Positions 12,101 to 27,100 of a DNA stretch of 64,000 nucleotides are shown here, in pieces (the first letter of the stretch is position 1; every line of letters starts with the position of its first letter). The position numbers were made by a program, and so were the translations under genes. The notes under the pieces are model-generated. The model was not told where the DNA came from, ran no database searches, and was given only the letters and a program-made list of their open reading frames with translations. Source of the stretch: Acanthaster planci (lineage: Eukaryota; Echinodermata; Asteroidea; Valvatida; Acanthasteridae); contig NW_019091528.1 of assembly GCF_001949145.1 (NCBI RefSeq), positions 953,148 through 1,017,147 on the forward strand, read 5' to 3'.

Positions 12101-15100
12101 AAAGAAGCCATTTTGATTGATGGTGTCAACTGGTTTTCTGACTTTCATCCCTGTTTGAGAAAAGTTCCATTTTTCAGACTAACTTTTACATCAGTGGCAT
12201 GTGCCATGGTTGGGCCATACTGATAACTTTATGAATACCAGTGACTGTTGACAATTTAGACTGGTACCCGGTACGCTGCAGAGTAAATGTCTGAGTCGGG
12301 CCGTTTTCCAATCCTTAACTTCATCTCCGTCTTAGGCTTCGTTCCCAAAACTAATCCCCGATTGTGGGCCTGAAGCATTTAAATTACATTGGATTACTGT
12401 AATTTTTGGCTCTCTTGCATCTTATTTGATGTTCTGTGGCACTATTAGACTGATTACTATGCTTACAGCTTCAAAGTCAGCTAGTAAAAAAAACAGTTGA
12501 AGCCCGAGACGGAGCCGAAGTTGAGTATTGGAAAACGGCCTCGGTACACGTGTACATGTAAGAGTGCAGTTTCCTGGCTTTTAGGGGGTTCAGTTTTAGG
12601 GAGTGCTCAAAGGGTTGGCCTCTTGTCCATCACAAATGCCCTAAAAATATGAAAACGCCCAATTCCTTGCATGCCAGCAGTAATACACTGGCATACATGT
12701 GCATGTATTTACAGTGCCTGTATTTAGCAGTCTTACAAGATTCACACAAATTCAACAATAATCCAGTGGTATTTTCAAACTGTGTATCAAAGCTACTTGT
12801 AAATAAAAGTAAGACGTGGAGCCTCATTGAATTTAAGTATAAAAGTGATGCCTGGGCTGTCCTTGATGAATTAGAAACCAGGCAAAAGGAAGGATCATGA
12901 AGACTCCTGCGTCCACTCATCTTTATCCTTTTAGAGATTGTATTCAACGCCGTGCTCACCAGGTATTTATCGTACTTACCCTTGAAATTCAGAAACCCAT
13001 CAATTATTCCATGTTAAATACCGGTTCATGTATTCAAAACAATCCTGAATCTCACACTTTTAACTTACTTTACTACAAATCCTGGGGGGGCGGGTTAGGA
13101 TTTAATCTTGTCTGACCATTGGAATCAATTGCATGTACATGTGTGACAATGTGTTGGAGGGTATTTCTTCCGTTGGGATACACTCGAGTATATGGTAGTT
13201 TTTGTGTGTTCACTGTAACGATATTAAAACGCTAAAGAACAGCCTTTGAGACATCATCAAAGCATAACCTCCATTACATTGAGTATTATGACAATACGAC
13301 AAAACGACAAACAAGCACCAACTTCATGAGGAGTTCAGCATGTTATAAAATGAAGTACCCGTACATGTACATGTACATTTGTGCACCCACCTACAGTAAT
13401 ACATGTATGTACCGTAATGTCAAGGCAAATGTTAACTTTGCATGTGATTGAGAGAAAGCGGGAAGATCTACTCATCAGTGTGCATAATGTACTGATGTAC
13501 AGCCTACATGTATGTACTGTTACATCCCGTATGCACTGCCTGTGGCCTCTCTAAAATCTTTGACCTGATGAAGCAAGGAAATTAGTCCATTAGCTCTATC
13601 AACTCTCAATTGAATCCTACAAGTCAAGTTTTGTTAAGAACTCATTTCCCAAACCCCTGTCTTGGATAATGCAAAGTAGTCTTTGTACAAATAAAAAGAT
13701 GCATGTGTCATTTAATGTTTGGAAAAGGTACAGTACCCTGTCAAAGTCAATGCTTTTCTTGCCGCTTATATGGGAAGCAAATGTGACACTGGCATTATCC
13801 TCTGAGTTGATGAGGATATGGAGACCCACCTCCTGGTGCTGAAAGATTTAAATGACAGAAATCAACAGCTGAGGCAGGGCTAGAGTGAGAGAGGTTTTTC
13901 TCTTAATTCCAAACTGGGACTCATTTGACATTTTGGCAGGACATTTAAATTTTGTGCAGCATCATATGTCCATCCCGGATACTGAGCTGGTCTTGATAAT
14001 TGCGCAGAGGAAATGGGGAAAGTGCTGCGTTGGCCAAGTGCCATCAGAGAAGCAGAGGGGGGAGAGATGGGGGGAGATTTTTAGCATTTAAGCCCTTTTG
14101 GACAAGATGTGCTACATGTAGATGTACTGTTTTCTGTGAGACTTGCTAAAAGTAGATTCTTCAAAAGCACGAGGCAAATGCACTTCAATTTAGTACACCA
14201 TGACTCAACATTGACCAGACCTTTTTTGAATAAAGTGCATGTACATGTACATGTACATGTACGTACATGTACCAGTGGTACATGTACGTACATGTACCAG
14301 TGGTACATGTACAGTACATGTAGTTAGGCCTGTACATGTACATGTACAATATTGACAATGGACTCATCAAGACCCGTCCTGTTGCAGTGTCATGTTCAGT
14401 GCATGAATGGATCCCCCCAAGTTGAACTCATGTCAAACCTTTGTGCACTACATACATTGCATGTACATGTACATGTACAGTACGACTGTACATGCACAGT
14501 ACATCTGCTCATCGCTGTTCTGAATTTAGCATTTCATTCCAGCATACCTAAACACGTACATTTGTGACCTTCCTATCCACATGTACATGCACAAATTGCA
14601 TTGTGTGTACAATTTAAATCTCGGATGCACAGTATCCATTGTTCACAATACATGTAGCTGACATATCATTTTTTGTTTTTGTACCGTACAAGATTACAGT
14701 GGCCATTGAAATAATAATAAATTTGTATCAAATGTACCTGTAGCCTAGTATTTGGGTAGTGTAAAGGAATATGGAACAAAGGAAAATGAAAGGAAAAGGG
14801 AACCTACCGACCTATAACTGGGGAGCTCCCCCCCAAATCACAAATACATTGGGCTGTTACATGTATGTCAGATCACATGTACTGTCACCCAAGAAGGCAG
14901 AATGTTACTCAAGTACATAGTATACACCTGCAAGTGTACATGTAGTTGGGTGAGATTGTAATGTGCACTGATCTTTGGAAGCACTGATTTCCTTGTTTTT
15001 CTGTGGTACTTCCCATTTACAGCTTACCAGTATGTACATGTACATGTACATGTATGTGTACAAACATTGTCTGTGAATGGTGCAGCCTGGAGTAGTCAGA

Positions 15101-18100
15101 CTTCTCAGTTTCATGCCTGTACATGTACTTACATGTAGTTCAAAGTTGTACATGTACATGCGTACTGAACATGTCACAGTTTTCAGAGAGACAAAAGTCT
15201 TACTGGAGAGTAAACCCTAGGTTTTGGAGAAAATTGCGTTTGAAGTTGGTCTCTCTTTGAAATGCTTTATAGTATTCCTTTGACTTAACCAATGCTACTC
15301 CATGAGCAGTGATGAAAGAGGGGAGTTGAAATAACACAAAACTACAAAATAGTATTTGTATTAGTGAATTAAAATTGTTTATTTTGTAAACTAGCACATT
15401 TGTCTTTTCTTGAAACTGCCAAAATTTGTGTGACTTTTTGTTTCTCTACATGAAATTGTGATGTTTAATGATCCACTACAGTTCCTAGCCAGCATAACCT
15501 AGAAATAAGATTTCAGACTTGAAAAGCCCTTTTTTCACACCAGTCATGCCATGTTTGACCCAACCCAGCATCAAGACATTTGACCCAGCTTCTGATCTGG
15601 GTCAGGATCCTCTGCGGAAAGTACCGGGTAAAGGGCTTAAAGAAAATCTTGATGAAAATCCATGATTTCTGATACACGGGAAAGATCTCGACTCTCCACA
15701 TGGCAACACCCACACTACCGGTAACTGGCAGTTTCAGTATGAAACACTGCACCAAACCAATCCAGTATCAAGGACCCAGCTTTACAGGTATTGTTCCATC
15801 AAAGGTCTTATAAATGACTTTTTACTGTACTTCATAAAGAAGGCAAACATTACCGTACCTGTGTTTTATTATTACTGGTACTTTATGCTTAATATGTTTG
15901 CAGTATTTTCCTCAAGCACAATAATGTTGTACTTCCTTAAAACCTGTCTCTGTCATCGCACATTCATACAAGCTCATTCACTTTAATAACTTTCAGGAAA
16001 CTTGTCAACTGAGTTTTTCCAAATGTGAAAATTATTTATTTTGTCCCATCATCTGCTTGTGCCACACCATCCAAAATTGCTTCAACATTTAAGATTTACA
16101 CCAGTTGGCAAGTTGAAAAGAAAGCCTTCTTGATATTTGCTAAGATGTGAACAAAAGATTTGTGCACATACAAGAAAAAGCGGAACTACAATAATGTACA
16201 TAGAGTAACTTTTCAGTGAATTTGAAAACAAGAACTTGCCGGTGAAAGTAGCCCAACTCTAGTATGGTTGATACAGGTACATGTACATGTACATGCAGCG
16301 GTATTTGCTGTTAATGAACTCTACAGGAGAGTAACACTGAGTGATTTCTCCTTTTGTTACCCGGAATTCCGGGGTTTTTTTGGCCTCAAAAGTCGACCTT
16401 CGTGAATCTGGGGTATTGTAACTTAACTACCGTGTAGTTGTATACATAGTTAATGGTTTACTGTCTTGAAGACCAGACTATTTTTTTTCTCTGTTACGCT
16501 TGGCACTTTTGCTGGATAATTGATATCTGATGGAGTACATACCGTACCGGGTACATGTACATGTACGTGTGTTTCACCCCATCTCAATTGCAGCCTACCA
16601 ATGTTTATTCCCCGTCTGAATTCCTACATCACTAAAGCTCCAAACACTAAACCTTTTCAAGAATTCAATTCCTAAATAGTCCAAGTTTCAAATTGAGCAG
16701 TTATTTAGGAATTTGGTCATTTAGTTCTTCAGGTACCGGGTCACTTTGTTTTCTCTACCCATTACTTCCCAGAGGCATACAAGTTTCACGCTGTCTCAAT
16801 TGGGGCATACCAATGTTTATTCCTGTCTGAATTCCAAATATTAAAATTGAACAAACGGTAGATATTTTTCTTGCCCAAGCAACCAATATCTTGAACCACT
16901 TGGCTGCACAGAGTCTGCAGACAGTGCCATCATAAGACACAGAATGTTGTACCTGTACGTGTACTGGTACATGAACTGTGTTGGTTATTTCTGACAGGTT
17001 TAATACTTTTTTTTTCTGAGTTGCACGGAGGTGGAGCCACCCATTGTCATTATGAGTCACAATACCTCCCGGTTCAGTACTTCAGGGATTGAGTAGAAAT
17101 TGTACCAAGTGCTGTTACTTGACATACACGTCCTCTATGTGTAAATAAAAGTGCACATTTTTTTTTATTGTATTCAAGTGGAAATGTGTGATTACATCCT
17201 AACCTGTATGGGCTTTGGACATGACCACAAAGAGACTTCCTCACTTTGTGGAAAAAGCCCTTCAGAATTGCTGCATGGAGCCTGTCAGATTGGGGGGAAA
17301 ACTACAGAGGCCGATTGTATTTGAAGGGCTGGGTGCTAACTTGGACCATTGTGTGCAAGTCCACATTCCATCTGACTGAAAATAGGTCACAACTTGTGAT
17401 TCATGCATAGTTTGGATGTGGGATGCACAGAGAAAGCAGTTGTGGTTGTCTCGCCTGACTGATTCTACACTTTTTCAGCGAATTGACCCATTGAAAATTC
17501 TATCGAAATCTGTAATTTAATTGTTTACTTGAATGCCAAGGCTGAAGTGTTGTGTATTAACTGAAGTCATCGTTGCATGTACACGTTCGTGCACACACCT
17601 AGTTTTATGGACACACGTGTACGCGTACATGTAGCTACCGGTACTGAAAATCATTTATAGTTTGTCAACAGAAGCTTTTTTTGGGGGGGGGATATTTTTT
17701 GCCATGACCTTAATTGGTGTTTGTGTGCACATACATGTACACTATGAAGCCTTTGTACTAAATGACATTTGTTTTTTTGTGCCCTAGTAAACTAATTTAA
17801 ATCACCATGATCTAAGCTGCTTGTTTAAATTGAAATTTAAATCAACTTTTTTTTTAGTCACTGATTGAAAATAAACAATTAAATTTTTGGAAAAGTTGAA
17901 GAAATGCTGTGTTTTTCATGTTTTATTTTACACTTTTTAAATGGCAAATATCCTACATGGACACTATGAACCCTTAAGTTCCAAAAGTATTGAGGTAAAA
18001 CACAACCTGTGTCATCAGGAATTTTTTTGTTTTTTTGTCTTGTTTTAAATTTACTTAAGTTTTGAATTTACTTACATGGACATGTAAAGTTAAGTTTGTG

Positions 18101-21100
18101 ACAAAAGATACATGTATAAATACAAGATGATTGACACATACATGTACATGTACTAGTACATACACTATGTACCAGTGTTGAAGGTCTCGAGACCAGTCTC
18201 GGTCTTGATACCCAGTGGTCTCGGTCCTGATCTTGGCCTCGGATATTGGAGGTCTCAATATTTTCCCTGGTCTAGTCAGAAAAACAAAGATGGACAGCAT
18301 ATTATGCACCACCTTATTCACGGATTCGTATGTACTTCATGTTTTCAACCTCGGATTTACTGGTGTGCATGTGCGAGATTTGACCATACAATCATTGTTA
18401 TAAGCCGGGGGGAGGGGGCAAATGCGGGTAGCTTCTACTACACAATGTATATTACATGTACATCGGTCAACCGATACATGCATGTGGTGTGTGCCAGGGC
18501 CAGTCTCGAATGCAACTTACACTTTTTTCCAACTCTGTGTGCGTTGCAAGTTCAAAGTTTGCGCTTTGCACACACATTGCATTTTGCCGTCTTTCAAGAT
18601 GTCAAGCAATTGAGCCGTGATCAAATTCAGTGTCAGAAACTACATGTACAAAGAGTATTTTGATGCCAGTGCAGTGTAAGCAGCCACTTTCCACTGTATG
18701 GCTAACTCTAACAACTTTGTTTTGTTTTAGGATGATCTAGGGGAGGGGTTGAAGCCATCTAGAATTTAATCCACTTCATTTTTATCAATTTTTGCTAAAT
18801 TGATTTTACTGATGTATTATAACACTGCTATCCAGGAGCTTGTAAAGTGCATCGTGTGCGGCCTAATGAGTAATGACTAAAGCATTCGTTATTAAAGTTG
18901 TCATTCTGTCCCCGAAATATTTCTTTAAAGATTTATTCGTATGTTGTGCCGCTTTGTCAGCACATAGAGCAAGACAAGCATTTAAATAAAATGCTTCTTT
19001 TAAACTTGATAGTAACCATTGTGCTGTTATATTCATTTTGTTAAGGTTCTGTATTTATAGTAACCATTGTGCTGTTATATTCATTTTGTTCAGGTTCTGC
19101 ATTTATTTGAATTGTGCAATATAGACACAAGATCTCGGGTCTCAGTCTCGGATGGTCAGCTCTCGGTCTTGGTCTTGAATCTTAAGGTCATGGCCAATTA
19201 TGTTTTCTTTGGAATAGATAATTGAGCCGACTTGTTTCAAATTGAAAAAAAAATTAAAATCTCATTTTTTTTTTTAAAAATAAAAATTGTCAACCCTGAT
19301 GTCACAGAATTGACCAGCCTTTCAAAACCGGTTGTGCTGCTCATTAATAGTTAATATACCGATGATGCCACATGCCACAATCATCAATTTAAAAAACCTT
19401 AGGGGAAATACACAACCATAGATGCTTTTTAGAAGATACTGTCCTGGTGACATGAGACATTGCATGATATACCTTGGGAAAAGGGAAGATATTTTTTTAA
19501 ATTGTTTTGTGAAGGTTCATGTACGGTATGTACATGTACAAGGTAGTTTTGATTCAGAGCAGATTGGCAATGAGCACATGTGTAACCTGCATAAGAAATG
19601 CTTGTCACTTTAGTATTGATAAAAGAGGGCTGTGCCACAGATGTTCTGTAACATTTCTGGATGTCAGACATTGCAGCCTACCTACTTGTAGTGGTACATG
19701 ATACATGTATGTTCACAACATCAGGATGATTGAAATACAAATGAAGCTCATATCAGAGAAACATCTGTGATTCACAGGTTTACATAGAATGTTTTGAGGT
19801 TGTTAAAAGGCACAGTACTTGTAACAACAAACGAACCTAGACTGTAAAGGTTTTTTTATGGGTCGCATTCTTTATATCGGAGTTTGAGACAAATATTAGT
19901 GTTCATGAGTCATCCCACATTGTATGGTACGTCTAATAATGCCTTATTTCACGGTCTGTCCATTTACGGCAGTGATGACAGCGACTCGCTAAGCACTTTG
20001 TGCTAACATACCATCTAAATTACACGTGTTTTCTTCAAATTTGATTTTCCCGACATATGCCCGATGCAGTGTTTGGAGTTGCCCCCAGGATGCTAAACTA
20101 CATACACGTTCTCTGTCGTTCTGTCCGTACACCGTGTCTAATCGCATTAAAGCCAATCAGATTGCACGCTTCAGCGGCTTTGTCAGGGGGGAGGGGGGAC
20201 AAATGTGTTGAGGTTGTCAGGAGCAGACACAACGAGAAGCTGCAACCCCCTCAGGCGTGGATTTTCTTTGGGGGGGGTTTGAATGAGTGTTCGCGTCAGT
20301 GAGAAGTCGACGCCACTCTGAAATTGCAGCAAGGATGTGTTTTCCTGAGACATGTTCCCATAAGATGTGACACCTCACAAATAAGTGACGTGCCAGCTAC
20401 CCTGATTTTGACTGGTTATAACCAACACACAAGGAGAAATTAATTTGTATTTCCTCATTTACATTTTTTAATTTCAATCAAGACAACTGATTTGGGTAAA
20501 TATTACCAAAATAGTATTTTGATGCACCGGTAAATATTTAACCAGTCAAGAATCTGAAATTAAGGAAAAGTTTTTAAACCTCCTTTTTGGTGTGGCAGTC
20601 TCATTTTTTTTTTCACTTCTCCTTCTACATTACATGGAATTAAGACAACTTAATGCAGATTGCATCTTGGCATAAAGGGGTTAATTGAAGCATTGGAAAG
20701 AAATGAAGTGGGGAAATAACTCTGTGCATGTTAATTTTATTGTGATTTCAACTTGAAAGATACCGGGTTTACTGTTATTCTTTTTTTTTTTTTTGGTTCT
20801 TGTTTCTCTTCCAGGCTTTTGGCAATGCCAAGACAGTTGTCAACAACAACAGCAGTCGGTTTGGCAAATTCATCCAGATTAACTATCGGGAGAATGGAAC
20901 AGTTCATGGGTAAGTCCATCAGGGCCTCTGTAGGTAATTCTATAGTTCTCATTCTAACCGGCCGGTTGTTTTGCCTCCGACCAAGAAAAAAATCTTTTTT
21001 CGGTGCTGCTGACCCTGTCTGGAATTCCCTAGAAGCTGGTAAATTTGTTTTTATCCCTCCCCCTTCCTCAAGGTAAAAGAAACCCTGTGAGAACCATCTT

Positions 21101-24100
21101 CAGAATTAACTATGGGCTGCTTATCACTCACTCAGTTTGGAACTTTAAGATGATGGAAATATTTCACAGAATCTGCGTGGGTGGACATTGCTGTGGGTTG
21201 GGTGAGTTCAAGATTATCAGGACACTAACATGTAGCTCATTATCAGCATTTCCTCAAAGAAACTTTGCATTTTCTTGGCACTTTGAAGACTTTGAGGTTC
21301 TTTAAAACCACTTCTTTATCAATTAACTTAGCATCATTACATTGAAAAGAATGTTCCAAATGGGCAGATTTCTACGGACTTAAACAGTATAAAAAGCTCA
21401 AAGTTTGGCAGAGAAGCCTGTTGAATCTCAAACAAAAACTCCCTCGTTCAATTTTTACATCAAACCAAACAAAAAAATAAACTGCCCACTCTTGAATTCT
21501 GTTTGATTGAGCAGGGTGCGAGCCAAGTTGCCACTTACAAAAAAGATGGCGCATTTCTAATTGAGGTTCCTGTGGCACCGGGTAACATCAAGCTGATTGG
21601 GCCTGCACATTTAGGCTTTGAGCCCTTCCTGATTTCATAATTCCATCATCTAATTGCTGGGAAGAAGAAAACCCCAAACCACATGCTTGTTTGTACTTTG
21701 ATGAGTGAGTGGGGCAGGAGAGCCCTGGATGTCACACCCCTGAAGTGGGGGCAAGCAGTGGGGTTTATGTATCCATGAACTTCGGTCTTGTCGCACCTCG
21801 GGGTCAAACCACTAGTTATGTATACCCTCCTCTCTCACCTCGACTCCTTTCGTGGCCTAGATGGGAAACAGTGCCACTGCTAGTCACATTAAAACAATCA
21901 TGTTTTCAGGCAAGCTGTTTTGTATACATGTACATGTATATGCACTGTATTGATCATTGACTTAACTCAGAAGGGAAACTGAAATGAGGAATTCTCAACA
22001 AGTTGTGTACTTAAGCTGTCCAAAGTTTATGGGTAATTCCAGAAATTAGGCATCCATTTTGTTTTTCGTGGCTCTGTCACATGTGACATATGTTTTTAAT
22101 TGGTCAGTTCAGAACACATTTTCAAATTTAAAAAAGTGATGAAGGAATGCAAATTACCTGCCAAACAAATAGCAGTAGGTTGAAATAGGTCAGATATAAC
22201 AGGGACACATAAATGTCACACTTTTGGGCCCCTGATTTCTGGAATTACCCTTATATCTGCATGTTGTAAACATTTCTACTGGCTGAAGTTTAAGATACTG
22301 GTACAGTTACAGTTAAAACAAAAAAGGTAAATTTTCATCATAGACATCTGGAATAATTGCCTCTGTGTGGATCAAGCGTGTGTCATTTTGGTTTTCAATC
22401 CAGATATTAACGTTTACAGATAGGCATGCAAAATATGGGTACGCATGCTCTTCTGCTGTTTGGAGTCTTTGGGATAGTTAACCTCTCTATCACCTATTCA
22501 TTCTTCCCCATGGAATGATGGGCAATCTTGATAGTGGTATTCTTCATAGAAGTTGTGGTTTGATTGAAGGGTCAATCATTAACAATTTTCATAGAACCAG
22601 TGTAAATATTGTCCAGAAACAAAGGAGGAGATATTGAAGGCTAAGGCTATGCCATACATACATGTACTCGGTATGTGTATGCTTGTTGGGGCTGACTGGC
22701 AATCTAATTAAACTTTGGTATTTGCAGCCAACTGGGACCATTAGTCATTAGACAAATTTACCCGAGTGCCTGAACTAATTTGTTCACGGAGGTTGCCAAT
22801 CTCTTACTTGGTCAGTCAGTCAATATGCTATGGGTCTTGTTTATGGCCACTTCCAAGTACACTGTGCACTGTTTACATGTACCGGTATCTCAGCCTTCCC
22901 TGCCGAAAAAGATGTACATTGTCATGACTAAATTGCCCAGTCCCAAAATATGGCATATCTGCTTTGTCCACACCACTGTACATGTACCTGTGCAATGTGC
23001 ATTGTACTCTGCATGAAGCCTGCACAGTCATTGAATTGTACTGAAGACTTTGAAATACCCAAAGCACTGTGTTACCAGAATTGTTTATTTAGGCAGTATT
23101 CTCTTAACCCTAACCCTACATAATACTAAAAAGTACTACTTAAGCCCTGTCCGCACTGGACTTTATTTTTCGAGGATTTTACTGAGCCGATGGGAAAATG
23201 AAAAATGGGCACATTTTTACCACAGTCCGCACTTGGACTTTTGACGCAGGGATTTTTACCAAGCAGCATGGGAAAAGTAACCGAGCTGTCACTGTAGAGC
23301 GCTTTGCGTGACCTTTCATGTTTACCCTTTGACGCAAGCATGCGCGCACCTTTTACAAACTCCCGGTTGTGACAGTTCTTTCAGTGATACATTGGTGGCC
23401 CCAATGAAACTTCCGATTGTTTCAATAATAATATCTGCCATCATTCGAGAGACTGGAAAGCACGAAATCACTGCACAGCAACCAGTTAAGCTTTGCGGGG
23501 TGTACGTGTGTGTACGTCATGTGGACGCTTGCAACGCACCTGCGCGGGATTCGTGTGAGCCGGACCTTGCCAGTAAACCGGATGTACGCTTCCCTGAGCA
23601 GCTTTTACCGACTCGCACTGTCCGCACTGGACNTTTTTGTCTCGGGAATAGTGTCTCGGGAATTCTTCCTGGCCAGGAGTTGGCTGGTAAAAACTCCGCA
23701 CGGCTCAGGAAAGTAACCGAGAGGAAGTCTTCTGGGGACGTCCGCACTGGACTTAAAATGGGCAAAGTACCCATCATCTCGGTAAGTTTGCCCCCAAAAA
23801 GTCCAGTGCGAACAGGGCTTTAGTAGTAAAATGTAGCATTCTGTGGCACTGCAAATGCTTGACCTTATTGTTCTCTGTGCAAGTACATGTAACAATGGAA
23901 ATGCCCTAGCCAGAAGTACCGGTACATACATGTATATTCATTTATAGAGCTACCGGTACGTAGGTCCTTCAGGGTCAGACTACTACCGGTACATGTATGT
24001 AGTACCCACTTTGTAGTACTGAGTCCTGTAAGCCAAATTATAGGCCGGACTGAACCAGAAAACAGAACATTGTCTTCCTTACTCAGCTCTTCAGTTTTGA

Positions 24101-27100
24101 AAATATGTTATATTCAGTTTGGAACCAGAAACAACAGTTTCTGTCAATTACTGTACTAGTACATGTACTTTTAAATGATAACACTGTCGGGTTGCGTTGA
24201 AACATGTACATGTACCCGTACACATGTACAGGTAGTTCACTTTTGAACATACCATTATCACATTATTACAGTACTTGTGCTTTGATTGAACCATTAATTA
24301 TTCACAGTTTTCACTGAACTCATTGAATATTTTGGTGATAATAAACTACTAATGTTATGGAAGCTTCTGCTCAGAACCTAATACAGCACGTTCCCACTTG
24401 AAGTGGGAAAAGGTGGATCTTGATCTGGCATTTTGGTGTGATCGTTATCTTACCGCAACGAAACCGCAAGTCGCGTTCCCACTTACGTTTGATCTACCTT
24501 TTCGCATGGACATGTCGAGCCCGAAAGGTCACTGAGTTCGGTATTGCGCATGCGCTAGCTTGCTGAGCGCACACTCTGTGGCAGTGTTGGGGGCTGGGAC
24601 GAGTCACACTGCATACGTGTGACCCTTGCAGTGTTTTGGGTGCGAAGTTCTACTGACGTGACAACCTGGAATCGGACTGAATGTTCAGCCTAGTACGTTG
24701 TCTCTTCAAACTTTGCTTCCGTTTTCGCTACTCTGTTACACACTGTGGGCTATACGCTAACATGGAATTAGTTTTTGATGGACAGCAAGTGAAATCACAC
24801 AAATGAAAAAGGTTAAGAAACGGACGAATGCACAACGAAAATTGTGAAAGGGCTACGAACACATCGTGTCATGCATTCATCAGGCATGCGTGGTGACACT
24901 TTTTGCTAGCCCGTAGTTCAGCAGTTCTTAAGTGTGCATGCTGTGCACATTAAAATTTTCACATGAGCTACGTGCCAGAAAACATATTTCTTTGTTCATC
25001 AGACCGCAAAAGTTCCGTGCCACTCGTGCACGGACGGATGCTGACAGGTCAAATTGCCGGATCAGATCCACCTTTTGCGTTCCCATCTGATTGTGATCCG
25101 CCGATTGCAGGATCTGATCCACCAATTGGGGGATCTGTATCCTGCTCCAGAGGAGGATCAAGAAAGGTAGATCTGATCCTGATCCACCTTATAACAGTTC
25201 GTGTTCCCATTACACAAAATTGCCGGATCTGATCCACCAATTGGGGGATCTGATCCACCAATTGCGGGATCTGNTTTCTGTCTCGGGAATAGTGTCTCGG
25301 GAATTCTTCCTGGCCAGGAGTTTGCTGGTAAAAACTCCACACGGCTCAGGAAAGTAACCGAGAGGAAGTCTTCTGGGGACGTCCGCACTGGACTTAAAAT
25401 GGGCAAAGTACCCATCGTCTCGGTAAGTTTGCCCCAAAAAAGTCCAGTGCGAACAGGGCTTTAGTAGTAAAATGTAGCATTCTGTGGCACTGCAAATGCT
25501 TGACCTTATTGTTCTCTGTGCAAGTACATGTAACAATGGAAATGCCCTAGCCAGAAGTACCGGTACATACATGTATATTCATTTATAGAGCTACTGGTAC
25601 GTAGGTCCTTCAGGGTCAGACTACTACCGGTACATGTATGTAGTACCCACTTTGTAGTACTGAGTCCTACAAAGCCAAATTATAGGCCAGGCTGTTAGGG
25701 TTATTTAATTAAATACATTTTACAAATTACTGTTTGAACATCCTTCGTTAGTATTTGATCATTTGGCTATTTCCAGGTGTAATTAAATTAAAGTTGTCAC
25801 ACAGAACGTCAGTACACAAAGTGAATGGTTGATTGTGTGTTCCATTCCCTTCCTACATGTACATGTACTGGTACTGTGTACATGTCTATTGTGTGCACGT
25901 ACGGCACATGTACATGTGTACGTACTGCAAAAATGTACTGCAAATGATGCACAGGTACCAATATTTCCTGCAGATTGTCACATGCACCAGCATTTTTTAC
26001 TCCAAAGTCTTGTGTCGTGTACCCGCTGCGCCGCATTGTGAAGATAGGCGTACTAGTACATGTACATATCCTGTATTTAGATCAAGCTGCACACCAAGTA
26101 TGGAACATTTGAACACAGCAAAAATTTGATTTCAAAGATGACATCCAGTGAGAGAGATCTACAGTGTATGACATGTACATGTACTGGTACGGTACATGTT
26201 ACAGTACTTTTCATACCTGACAACTTGGGCACTTCTAATTGGTCTCCTTCTTTCATTCAGCTTTATCAAAATGACATTTAAACCTCAGGAAGGCTCCATT
26301 TTTCTTCCTGTTATTGAAGTCCAAGGATGCAAAGAAATCAGTGAAGTGTGTACATGTAGGGTAACTGTTACATATGAGTACAAGTACAATGTATTTGATA
26401 TATAAACAGAGTGTTGGCTGTACATGTACCAATAAGTTATCTGCTAACGGCAGGCATTCACGGAGGCAAAAGATGTTTTCAGGGATGAATAATTCATACT
26501 AGTCTCCCTCTCCAGCTGTTTGCCATCGCTGTAATTCAGACTAAGTGGCTTGCGGAGGTGTTATGCTAATTTCTGAAAAGCTAAAAACAAAATCACGAGA
26601 CGGCATTTGCCATTATATGATACGTGTAGGTGTGATGCGGGGACGGGAACTTTTCCCCAGAGGGTATGAGTTTCATTTCAGCGTGAGTTGTTTATGTTTA
26701 TGAAGCCCCGGGGGTGTGCACAGACCCGTGATATTTGTGTCAGTGGAGGTAATTTCCCCGTCACTAGTTTTTCAGAGTGGATAATTTGATATTTTATGGT
26801 ACCTGTAAATGTTTATCTGTTAAAAAAAATGGGGAGGGGGGGGTGGCAAAGCCATCTCGTGATTTTGTTATTAGCTTTCCATAAAGCCCAGTACCAGTCT
26901 GTTCAAAATTTGGGGGGGGTGGACTGATTTTGGGCCTTGAAAACTGTTTTAGGGGAACTTGCTCTTAATTTATTATACTGTAGTTAATTCAGAAAGTAAA
27001 TGATGTGTTGGTTTACACTGAAGATATGTTACCGTTTCACTAACCTTCAAACATTTTGTGTTGCACTTGTAAAAAGCAGTATTGTAGACAGTACAAATGA

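Larger units (their letters stand above)
6102..20814 (+). other. MYO9: Intron 1 (14.7 kb)
   Basis: Largest intron, between P-loop and switch I exons. It contains dense TACATGTA palindrome clusters (8850-9215, 13360-13380, 14236-14503, 15030-15165), a long foldback at 11844-12026, a TCTCGGTC-rich element at 18175-19190 and a 48-bp tandem repeat at 19010-19105. No coding exon was found. 9236-9500 is unusually non-repetitive and GC-richer, but I cannot assign a function. Confidence 0.85.

Noticed and set aside
18175-18663. 162-codon open frame as a gene
   Set aside because: Starts inside TCTCGGTC repeats, irregular composition, no splice or domain support.
23105-23118. Telomere-like CCCTAACCCTA
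   Set aside because: Only about two units; not an interstitial telomeric array.
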